A DNA stretch of 40,542 nt from Desulfatibacillum sp. (GTDB taxonomy: Bacteria; Desulfobacterota; Desulfobacteria; Desulfobacterales; Desulfatibacillaceae): assembly GCA_016342355.1 (NCBI GenBank), contig JAEINP010000043.1, forward strand, positions 1 to 40,542, read 5' to 3'. Shown piece after piece: positions 11,719 to 18,358 of this stretch (positions are counted from its first letter, which is position 1; every line of letters begins with the position of its first letter). The translations under genes were made by a program, and so were the position numbers. Below the pieces are notes generated by a model. That model made no database searches, was not told the DNA's origin, and worked only from the letters and a program-made list of their open reading frames with translations.

Positions 11719-12261
11719 CTAACATATGCACGGGCCTGGGGCAAGGGGTTTCCCTGATTCGCGGGCCAGCATCTTTTCCTTAAGGCCCAGGCCTCCGCCG
11801 AATCCACCCAAGGAGCCGTCGGACCGCACCACTCTGTGGCATGGAATAAACACGGGAAAAGGGTTTGCCGCCATGACCGAGCCCACAAAACGGGCTGCCC
11901 GGGGGCAACCGGCCCTTCTGGCTATTTCCCCGTAGGAACAAACCTGGCCGTAGGGAATGGCCGCCACGGTCCGAAGGACCTTTTCCTGAAGCGGGGTAAG
12001 CCCTTCAAAATCCAGGCATTCCAGATGAGGGTCCAGGGGCGCCCCGTCAAAATAGGCAACAATTTTTTGGACCAGGTCCAGGGCTTCGGCCGGAGGGGAT
12101 TGTTTAACCGGCATGGTATGGATTTCTTCCGGCAACATATCCTTGTTTTCCCGGGGCAAATAAGCCTGAACCAGACGAAACGGGGAACATTGGTAGGCAA
12201 ACCCTGCAACGCCCAGTGCGGTTTTGGCCTCCATAAAAAACACATCCTCATTTTTTTTCAT
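11719..12261 (-). CDS. ogt: Methylated-DNA--protein-cysteine S-methyltransferase
   Basis: 180 residues. Suicide DNA repair enzyme that moves the alkyl group from O6-alkylguanine to its own cysteine. The active site IPCHRVV is at residues 139-145 (C141). The DNA-binding helix-turn-helix and Arg finger are at about 95-125 (TPLQEKVLRTVAAIPYGQV, then RAARFVGSVM). Start chosen at the ATG at 12261 with GGGAGG just upstream; longer frames add an unrelated N-terminus. It overlaps the end of the preceding gene by 14 bp. Ogt versus Ada-C assignment rests on the stand-alone architecture. Confidence 0.9.
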   Translation of the reverse strand: MKKNEDVFFMEAKTALGVAGFAYQCSPFRLVQAYLPRENKDMLPEEIHTMPVKQSPPAEALDLVQKIVAYFDGAPLDPHLECLDFEGLTPLQEKVLRTVAAIPYGQVCSYGEIARRAGCPRAARFVGSVMAANPFPVFIPCHRVVRSDGSLGGFGGGLGLKEKMLARESGKPLAPGPCIC

Positions 12262-13528
12262 GGAACCCTCCCAAATTTCCCTGGCTATCAAAGGCCATGG
12301 GCGCAAAGTCCGAAATAATTTCAAGCGATGCCTGCGCCTTAACTTCCTGTTCCAGGGCTGAAGAGACCTGAATATGCTCCAGGGAGCCGGTGGTTTTAAT
12401 GCGCGCCAGCCGGGCTGTGCTCCAATCTTCCAGCCCTGTGGTCGCCAAACAGGCTTCCAGGGTTTCCCGGTCCGTGTCGAAATGGATGGGGATAGCTGCC
12501 TTTTCCGGTGAAATGGCTGTAATGGAATTTACAAAGGTTTTTTTCAGGTCCATGGCCCGGACCAAGCGTGTGGTGGTGAAATCCGCCAAGCCGATCCCGT
12601 TTGCGTTTCCACCTGAGCCGGGGGACAAATCCCGGACAAAAATGCGTTTGGGATTGGGCGGCAGGAAAAAATCCCCTGATAGATCCCTATGCCTTCCCGT
12701 GACATTGGAGTCCATGCCTATCCCCGAGATATCCTTTCCGATTTGGTCCACCACCAAAACGTCCAGGTTGTCAAAGGGTATGGCGGGCATCATGGATTGG
12801 GCTTTAAGCAGCAGGCTTTTTTCCCCGGCTATAAGATCCCCAGAGGCAAAGGCCCGAACCTGGGAAAGCTGTCCCAAACCGTCTTCCACCAAAGCCAGAC
12901 CGGCCAGCAGAGGAATTTTTTTCAGAATCAGAGCCGCGGCTTCTTCAATGATAGAAAACCCGTGCTGCACTCCGGCCCTGTGTAAGGCAGCCGCCCCCTG
13001 GTGTTTGCCCAGGCCCACGCAAAGCATCTTACACAGCCCACTTTGAATTGGCGCCTTGAATTTGGTATGGGGCTTGACCCGGTTGATGACCACCAAGTGG
13101 TCTGCCTGGAGCGCTTCCCTGGAAAAAAACACAGGATTCCCTGCTTGGAGGTTTCCCAGGAGTTCCGTATCCATGGAAGGCCGAATAGGAACGCCGGGGC
13201 ATGCGGAGGCGATTCCCAGGTTTTCAAGCACCTGGCGTTGCCCCTGGGCTGTGGCTCCCCCGTGGCTGCCCATGGCGGGAACCAGGAAGGGCTTCAGGCC
13301 TTGCTCCTGCAAAAAGGCGGCACAAAGGGCGACAACCCTGACTATGGAGTGAATATTTCGGCTGCCTACCGCCAAAGCCACAGACTGGCCAGGACGAAAA
13401 TCCTTATCTTTCAAGGCCTTAACAAGTTGAAAACGAATGGTGGACTCTATGCGCTCAAGGGGACGGGATACCAGATTCTGGCGAATTACCGCAACGTGGG
13501 GCAATGACCGGGACAAATCATGAGACAT
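12248..13528 (-). CDS. LarA-like (lactate racemase domain / nickel-pincer isomerase family) protein
   Basis: 426 residues, cytoplasmic. The N-terminal third has VPAMGSHGGATAQGQRQVL, the conserved loop of the DUF2088/LarA N-terminal domain, followed by VINRVKPHTKFKAPIQSG and CKMLCVGLGKHQGA, where LarA proteins place catalytic His and the Lys that carries the nickel-pincer nucleotide. LarA homologues racemise or epimerise 2-hydroxyacids, but this subfamily has no assigned substrate that I can name. No larB, larC or larE cofactor genes are in the window. The start ATG lies only 14 nt beyond an intrinsic terminator that ends the ferredoxin transcript, so expression may rely on read-through. Family fairly clear, function unknown. 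Confidence 0.7.
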   Translation of the reverse strand: MSHDLSRSLPHVAVIRQNLVSRPLERIESTIRFQLVKALKDKDFRPGQSVALAVGSRNIHSIVRVVALCAAFLQEQGLKPFLVPAMGSHGGATAQGQRQVLENLGIASACPGVPIRPSMDTELLGNLQAGNPVFFSREALQADHLVVINRVKPHTKFKAPIQSGLCKMLCVGLGKHQGAAALHRAGVQHGFSIIEEAAALILKKIPLLAGLALVEDGLGQLSQVRAFASGDLIAGEKSLLLKAQSMMPAIPFDNLDVLVVDQIGKDISGIGMDSNVTGRHRDLSGDFFLPPNPKRIFVRDLSPGSGGNANGIGLADFTTTRLVRAMDLKKTFVNSITAISPEKAAIPIHFDTDRETLEACLATTGLEDWSTARLARIKTTGSLEHIQVSSALEQEVKAQASLEIISDFAPMAFDSQGNLGGFHEKK

Positions 13529-13541
13529 GATTGTTCACACC

Positions 13542-13590
13542 AAAAAAAAGGAGCACACTTCCTCAGAACGGTAGTGCGCTCCCCTTTTTT
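13542..13590 (-). terminator. Intrinsic terminator after the ferredoxin gene
   Basis: On the minus strand GGAGCGCAC, a 15-nt loop, then GTGTGCTCC (9 bp with one G-U pair) and eight U residues. It begins 17 nt after the ferredoxin stop. Six T residues on the other side make it potentially bidirectional. It ends only 14 nt before the start codon of the LarA-like gene. Confidence 0.85.
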
Positions 13591-13599
13591 GAGAAAATC

Positions 13600-13788
13600 T
13601 TAGGTTTCCTCGATGGTGATGGCGCCAGCTTCGCAAACTTCAACGCAGCTATCGCAGCCGAGACATTCTTCGGCATTGACAGGGTTGGACTTGCCATCTT
13701 CCATTTCGTATACGTCAACCGGACATACGTCCACACACTCTTCACAACCAACGCACTTGTCAGCGTCAACAATGGGATTGAATGCCAT
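13600..13788 (-). CDS. 2x[4Fe-4S] ferredoxin
   Basis: 62 residues, a small cytoplasmic electron carrier. Two clusters: C12-x2-C15-x2-C18-x3-C22-P and C42-x2-C45-x2-C48-x3-C52, the second followed by Glu instead of Pro. Acidic overall, as is usual for clostridial-type ferredoxins. AAGGAGG sits 8 nt before the ATG. It has its own strong promoter and terminator, so it is essentially monocistronic, and its leader carries an attenuator-like hairpin with a short upstream ORF. It is a plausible partner for the NfnAB enzymes in this window. Confidence 0.93.
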   Translation of the reverse strand: MAFNPIVDADKCVGCEECVDVCPVDVYEMEDGKSNPVNAEECLGCDSCVEVCEAGAITIEET

Positions 13789-13815
13789 GAAACAGCCTCC
13801 TTATGTAAGTTATCC

Positions 13816-13843
13816 AAAAAAAGAACGGGCTCTCGACAGCCCG
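13816..13843 (-). promoter_or_regulatory. Attenuator-like intrinsic terminator in the ferredoxin leader
   Basis: Minus-strand CGGGCT-GTCGAG-AGCCCG followed by TTCTTTTTTT. It ends 27 nt before the ferredoxin ATG. Because the promoter-like boxes are about 75-120 bp upstream of this hairpin and no promoter fits between it and the gene, the hairpin must lie inside the ferredoxin mRNA leader. That arrangement suggests premature termination control. An alternative upstream pairing, GGATGC with GTATCC, exists in the leader. Confidence 0.6.
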
Positions 13844-13903
13844 CTATTCTGCAGGGACAGGATACTTTTGAAGGGCATCCTTCCCGGGGAGTTCACAAGC
13901 CAT
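13844..13903 (-). CDS. Possible 19-residue leader peptide upstream of ferredoxin
   Basis: ATG at 13903 opens a frame reading MACELPGKDALQKYPVPAE and stopping at TAG (13844-13846), which abuts the base of the terminator hairpin. Position, size and stop location are those of an attenuator leader peptide. No strong ribosome-binding site is seen (AAAGTGCGG upstream), and no run of a single regulatory codon is present, so this may be chance. Confidence 0.3.
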   Translation of the reverse strand: MACELPGKDALQKYPVPAE

Positions 13904-13913
13904 CCGCACTTTC

Positions 13914-13940
13914 GTTATACCAAACAAAAACCCGAGTCAA
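13914..13940 (-). promoter_or_regulatory. Sigma-70-type promoter of the ferredoxin gene
   Basis: TTGACT (13940-13935) and TATAAC (13919-13914) on the minus strand, each a 5-of-6 match to consensus, with a 15-bp spacer, somewhat short. Predicted start near 13907, giving a leader of about 120 nt. Confidence 0.6.
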
Positions 13941-13969
13941 GCCTTTGACTGCTTTAGCCCGAACTTTTT

Positions 13970-13993
13970 AAAAAAAGGCCTCTTCGCGGAGGC
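13970..13993 (-). terminator. Intrinsic terminator of the acyl-CoA synthetase gene
   Basis: Minus-strand GCCTC-CGCGAA-GAGGC followed by C and seven U residues, starting 8 nt after the stop codon. Confidence 0.85.
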
Positions 13994-14000
13994 GACAGGA

Positions 14001-16085
14001 TCATAGAATGACGGTGGCGTCTACGGCCAAAGGCTTGCCGTCCGTAATCACCAGAGGGTTAATATCCACCTCTCGGATGCCTTCCATTTCCATCCCCAGG
14101 CCGCCCAGGCAAACCAGGACCTCTGCCAGGGCTTCCCGGTCCACGGGAGTGGCTCCCCGGAATCCGTCCAGCATACGCTGGTTTTTCAGGCGGCTTATGA
14201 GCGCCAGGGCCTCATCCATGTTCAGGGGCGCCATGGCAAAGACCGCGTCGTTCAACACTTCGGCGTATATTCCGCCCAGACCGCACATGAGGCAAGGGCC
14301 GAATTGGGGGTCCCGCACAAGGCCCACGATGATTTCCATGTCGATCCTGGCTTGCTGCTGGACCAGGACCCTGCCCTGATCTCCCATGGCGGCTTTGAGT
14401 TCAGCAAACACCGTTTGGACTTCCTGGCCGGTGTTTACACCCAGGCGCACCAGGCCTTGTTCGGTTTTATGGACCATGCCGGGGGCCAAGCCCTTCATGA
14501 CCACGGGAAAGCCAAGATTATGGGCGGCCTCGGCCGCTTTTTCCGGAGTGTCCGCCAAAACTTCCTTCACCACCGGAATTCCGGCGCTGGCAAGGATCTG
14601 TTTGGAATCGTGCTCGTCCAAAGTTCCCTGTTTTCCTTCCATAAGAACCTGACATCGGACCTTGGCCGGTTCGGGCTGAAAATCCTTTCCGGACGAAGGC
14701 ATGGCCCTGGCCTTGTACCACTGAAGCACCACGCTCATGCTCTCCACTGCCCGGGAAAGTTCCCGGTAAGTGGGCGCTCCCATTTCCTGGGCCTTGATGT
14801 GCACTGTTCTGGCCGCATCCATGATGCCGATAATCCAACAAAAAATAGGCTTGCCCGCTATTCTTGCCATGGTTATAAGTTGCCCGATATCCATATCCAG
14901 GTGTCCGCCTGCCGCATGGAGGTGGAGAAAGACCATGTCCACGTCCGGGTCGGCGCAAACGGCTTCCATGGCGGTTTTAAAGACTTTCCGGCCGCCGTTT
15001 TTCTCCACCGCGGGCCACAGGTCCACCGGGTTTGCCACAGGCATCCAATCGGGGTAGACAGTAGCAAGTTTCTCTTTGGTCTCTTGGGAGAGGTCGGCGA
15101 CCTTCAACCCGAAGTTTTCCACAAAGTCCGAGGCAATAATGCCTGCGCCGCCGCTATAAGTGAGAATAGCCACCCGACCTTGCATGGCGGGGTCCATTTT
15201 GGGAGAAATGCCAAAGGCCCGGCAGATGTCCAGCATCTGCTTGAAATCCCGGGCCTGTACCACGCCGCACTGGGCCAGGATGCCGCTGATTATGGCGCCG
15301 TTCCCGGCCATGGACGCGGTGTGGCTGGCTGCGGCTTTCGCTCCGGCCTGGCTGGTTCCGCCCTTGAGCACCACGATGGGCTTAGGGGATTTTTTGCAAA
15401 TTTCGGCAAAACGCCTTCCCCTGGGGATGGCTTCCAGGTACATGCCAATGGCCCGGGTATCGGGATCGGAGACCAGGTATTCCAAAAGATCGCATTCATC
15501 CACGTCAGATTTGTTGCCGATGGAACAGACCTTGGACATGCCCATGGTTCCATGGCTCATGTTGTCTATTAGAAAACCGCCTGCAAGCATGCCGCTTTGA
15601 ACAATAAGGGACACGTTGCCCGGTATGTGCCCCACTGTCCACATGTTGGGAGAAGCAAAGGAAAACACGTTTTTGTTGACCGAGTCCACCATACCCAGAC
15701 AGTTGGGCCCCCATATGCGGATACCGTGCTTTTTGGCGACATGGTCTACTTCTTCCTGGAGGATTTTACCCTGGGGGCCGGTTTCCGCAAAACCCGCCGA
15801 TTGAATCATGACAGCCCGAATGCCGCGCTGGCCGCACTCATCCACGATGGCGGGGACAAATTTGGCTGGCACAAACAAAATGGCCAGGTCCACGGGATCG
15901 GGAACCTCAGAGATGGCGGGATAGCATTTGATATCACTGATTGTATCGTAGTTTGGGTTGACCGGATAAATGCCGCCGGTAAAGCCCATAACCAGATTGG
16001 TGACAATAGCCAGCCCGCCTTTGGGCTTTGGAGTGGCACCCACAACAGCTACTCCCCGGGGTTTGAAAAATGCTTCCAGACTCAT
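14001..16085 (-). CDS. ADP-forming acetyl/acyl-CoA synthetase, fused alpha-beta subunits
   Basis: About 694 residues. Interconverts acyl-CoA + ADP + Pi with acid + CoA + ATP, or activates acids, in the cytoplasm. Domains in order: CoA-binding Rossmann domain (about 5-135; RGVAVVGAT, GPNCLGMVD), succinyl-CoA-ligase-like domain (about 150-290) with the phospho-His motif AAASHTASMAG, and a C-terminal ATP-grasp domain (about 470-690; FPVVMKGLAPGMVHKTEQGL, EVDINPLVI). Start set at the ATG at 16085 because GGAGGTGTC precedes it; the open frame runs to 16217 with no homology and crosses a terminator. Own terminator downstream. Substrate cannot be read from sequence. Confidence 0.88.
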   Translation of the reverse strand: MSLEAFFKPRGVAVVGATPKPKGGLAIVTNLVMGFTGGIYPVNPNYDTISDIKCYPAISEVPDPVDLAILFVPAKFVPAIVDECGQRGIRAVMIQSAGFAETGPQGKILQEEVDHVAKKHGIRIWGPNCLGMVDSVNKNVFSFASPNMWTVGHIPGNVSLIVQSGMLAGGFLIDNMSHGTMGMSKVCSIGNKSDVDECDLLEYLVSDPDTRAIGMYLEAIPRGRRFAEICKKSPKPIVVLKGGTSQAGAKAAASHTASMAGNGAIISGILAQCGVVQARDFKQMLDICRAFGISPKMDPAMQGRVAILTYSGGAGIIASDFVENFGLKVADLSQETKEKLATVYPDWMPVANPVDLWPAVEKNGGRKVFKTAMEAVCADPDVDMVFLHLHAAGGHLDMDIGQLITMARIAGKPIFCWIIGIMDAARTVHIKAQEMGAPTYRELSRAVESMSVVLQWYKARAMPSSGKDFQPEPAKVRCQVLMEGKQGTLDEHDSKQILASAGIPVVKEVLADTPEKAAEAAHNLGFPVVMKGLAPGMVHKTEQGLVRLGVNTGQEVQTVFAELKAAMGDQGRVLVQQQARIDMEIIVGLVRDPQFGPCLMCGLGGIYAEVLNDAVFAMAPLNMDEALALISRLKNQRMLDGFRGATPVDREALAEVLVCLGGLGMEMEGIREVDINPLVITDGKPLAVDATVIL

Positions 16086-16199
16086 GACACCTCCAAAAAA
16101 ATTGCTGTCAAAACATAGTAAGGCCAAAGCGAGAAAAGGGCGGAAGTGGAGATTTCCTGCCGGAAGGAAAAGAACGTTCGCTCGATTTTTTGTACCACA

Positions 16200-16238
16200 A
16201 GAAAAGCGCCCGGGCAAGATTCGCCCGGGCGCTTTTCT
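16200..16238. terminator. Strong bidirectional intrinsic terminator
   Basis: GCGCCCGGGC, 7-nt loop, GCCCGGGCGC, flanked by A4 and T4 so the stem can extend to 14 bp, then CTTTTTT on the plus side and CTTGT on the minus side. It ends the CoA-transferase/GNAT transcript (stop at 16261) before the acyl-CoA synthetase gene. Confidence 0.85.
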
Positions 16239-16260
16239 TTTTTAGCGTGAAAACGCCTTG

Positions 16261-18168
16261 CTACTGTGGGCGCTTTTTGCATGGGTCCTGACAATTGAAA
16301 TCCATGGTCAGATGGTAGGCTCCGTCGGCCAGGGAGGCCTTGACCGGGTAATTGCTCTTTTCGTAGACCTTCATCATGGCCTTGTTTGTGGAAAGGACGT
16401 CGGATGTAAAGCCCTCTATGCCTTTTTCTTTGGCTATACGGATAAGCATGCCCAGCATATAGGAGGCAATGCCCCGGCCGCCGTATCCTTCATCCACAAT
16501 AAAGGCCGAATCGGCCCAGTTGCTATCGGCCAATTTGACGTAACGGGCTTCGGCTATGATTCTCCCCTGCCCCGGGTCTCCCACCAGGCCCACGATGGAC
16601 ATGGCCTTGGAGTAGTCCACATTAACGTATTCCTGCATTTTGGAATGGGGCATGGTTTTAACCGGGGAGAAATACCGGTAGTACACGGCTTCGCTGGAAA
16701 ACCGATAGAACAGGCGGCGCATTTCCTCTTCATCGGAAGGACGAATGGGCCGAAAACGCACCACTGTATTGTCGCGAAAGGCTTGGGTTTCGGCAATCTG
16801 GTGGGGGTACAGGTGTCCGGAAGCGCCCACGCAGATTTGGTCCTTATACAGAAGATGCTTTTCCTTTGCCATTTCCATGAGTTCCTGGCGATCATCGGGA
16901 TGGGCGATATCAATCAGGACCTGAGCTCTTTCCCGGAGGCTGCGGCCCATCATGTTCGCCACGCCATACTCGGTAACCACGATGTCCACAATTTCAGCGT
17001 TGGTGCTCACATTTGGATAGCCTTCCACGGAAAGAACGATATTGGGTTTGCCTTCGCGGTTTCGGCTGGGCAGGGCCACAATAACGCGACCGCCTTTACT
17101 CATCCTGGCGCCGATGACATACTCACCCACTTCCCCGGGTCCCATGCCCACGTTGCCCTTGCCATGATGAAAGGCGAACTGACCGCTCAGGGCTACCCTG
17201 CGTACCGGCAGAATGGCCACGGTTTTTGGGTTTTTGCCAATGAGAGCAGGGTTTGCAAGGATATCCAGGGCCTGAAATTCCACTAGAGGGTTTTTATGGA
17301 GCCACTTCATGAGTTCGGCTGTACCCAGAGCGTAGGAAGCCAGACACTTACCCCTGAAAGAGCCCTTGTGCCGGTTGGTGACAGCTCCGCTTTTTACAAG
17401 GTCCATGAGAGGATCGGAAAAAAAACCGGAATGAATGCCCAGATCCTTTTTCTTGGCCAAATGGGGCCACAGGGCTTCGAAAAGAGGTTCCATGGAAAAG
17501 CTCAGGCAACTTCCGTCGCTAATGAGCGAGGCCACATTCTGCGCCAGATGGTCAAAAACTTCGTCCACCGGAGAGCGGGGGAAAAGCAAGGGGGGTTCCT
17601 GATTTTCCACCAGATAGTCAAAATCGTTAACATGCACAAAGGTGTCGCCATAGGTGCGGGGCATTTTGTCAGAGATTTCCCCCACTACGATGTCAGCCCT
17701 TTCCATGGCCTGACGGGCCAGATCCACAGACACACCTAAGCTGGCGTAGCCCGTGTCGTCAAAAGGGGTAATTTTGACAAAAGCCACATCAATGCGGATG
17801 CGTCCGGACTCTATGAGGCCGGGAATCCGGGAATAATTGGCCGGAATAAGGTCCACCTGGCCCGAAGATATAGGCTCGCTGGCCACCCAGCCCGAAAAGA
17901 ATGTTTTCAAACGGAATTTCTGATTATGGAGGTCCCTTCCGGAAATGGCGTCCCCCAGGCTGATCATTTGAATGAGTTCCAGGTCCTGGAGGTTATGGGC
18001 CTGGGAGGCCATCAGGTGCTTCACCAGGGTGCGGGGTTCAGCCACGCCTGTGCTTAAAAAGATGCACATACCTGGTTTTATTTTGGTCAACACCTTTTCC
18101 GGGGTTGTCAGCTTCTCCAACCACGGGCCTTTGGGCTTTTTTTTCGACATCATGAGGTTTTCCAGCAT
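16261..18168 (-). CDS. CoA-transferase/acetyl-CoA hydrolase fused to a GNAT acetyltransferase
   Basis: About 635 residues. Residues about 1-430 are an acetyl-CoA hydrolase/transferase (4-hydroxybutyrate CoA-transferase-like) module with VTEYGVANMMGRSLRERA near its end; the Glu in TEYG is the residue that forms the glutamyl-CoA thioester in this family. The last ~160 residues form a GNAT domain (VVRFRPIRPSDEEEMRRLF, then DEGYGGRGIASYMLGMLI, the Q/RxxGxG/A acetyl-CoA loop). Start set at the ATG at 18168: AAGGAG is upstream and a promoter at 18203-18230 would lie inside the longer frame. This fusion could couple CoA-transfer to acetylation of a protein or small molecule; the substrate is unknown. 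Its neighbour is an acyl-CoA synthetase. Confidence 0.85.
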   Translation of the reverse strand: MLENLMMSKKKPKGPWLEKLTTPEKVLTKIKPGMCIFLSTGVAEPRTLVKHLMASQAHNLQDLELIQMISLGDAISGRDLHNQKFRLKTFFSGWVASEPISSGQVDLIPANYSRIPGLIESGRIRIDVAFVKITPFDDTGYASLGVSVDLARQAMERADIVVGEISDKMPRTYGDTFVHVNDFDYLVENQEPPLLFPRSPVDEVFDHLAQNVASLISDGSCLSFSMEPLFEALWPHLAKKKDLGIHSGFFSDPLMDLVKSGAVTNRHKGSFRGKCLASYALGTAELMKWLHKNPLVEFQALDILANPALIGKNPKTVAILPVRRVALSGQFAFHHGKGNVGMGPGEVGEYVIGARMSKGGRVIVALPSRNREGKPNIVLSVEGYPNVSTNAEIVDIVVTEYGVANMMGRSLRERAQVLIDIAHPDDRQELMEMAKEKHLLYKDQICVGASGHLYPHQIAETQAFRDNTVVRFRPIRPSDEEEMRRLFYRFSSEAVYYRYFSPVKTMPHSKMQEYVNVDYSKAMSIVGLVGDPGQGRIIAEARYVKLADSNWADSAFIVDEGYGGRGIASYMLGMLIRIAKEKGIEGFTSDVLSTNKAMMKVYEKSNYPVKASLADGAYHLTMDFNCQDPCKKRPQ

Positions 18169-18202
18169 GGTCGGGTCACTCCTTATTTTTTGTATACCCT
18201 CT

Positions 18203-18230
18203 ATGGTAGGCACGTGACACAAGGTGTCAA
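18203..18230 (-). promoter_or_regulatory. Sigma-70-type promoter of the CoA-transferase/GNAT gene
   Basis: TTGACA (18230-18225), 16-bp spacer, TACCAT (18208-18203) on the minus strand. Predicted start near 18196, giving a 28-nt leader with AAGGAG before the ATG at 18168. Confidence 0.6.
18215..18229. promoter_or_regulatory. Palindromic operator candidate on the -35 box
   Basis: TGACAC-AAG-GTGTCA is a perfect 6+3+6 inverted repeat that overlaps the -35 hexamer of the CoA-transferase/GNAT promoter. Its position suits a repressor that blocks polymerase. The regulator is not identified and no regulator gene is adjacent. Confidence 0.45.
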
Positions 18231-18302
18231 GGCGTTCCCGGACGCATTCCATATTTAAGGACAATAATTCAGCAAGGACCGTACCAGATCAACCCCTGAA
18301 GT

Positions 18303-18335
18303 AAAAAAAACCCGGCAGCACAGGCTGCCGGGTTT
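18303..18335 (-). terminator. Intrinsic terminator after the TolB-like gene
   Basis: Minus-strand AACCCGGCAGC, 4-5 nt loop, GCTGCCGGGTT with eight U residues. The stem is perfect over 9 G/C-rich pairs and can extend through the flanking A/T bases. It starts 23 nt past the stop codon at 18359. Confidence 0.88.
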
Positions 18336-18358
18336 AGATCAAACATTATTATAGTAAG

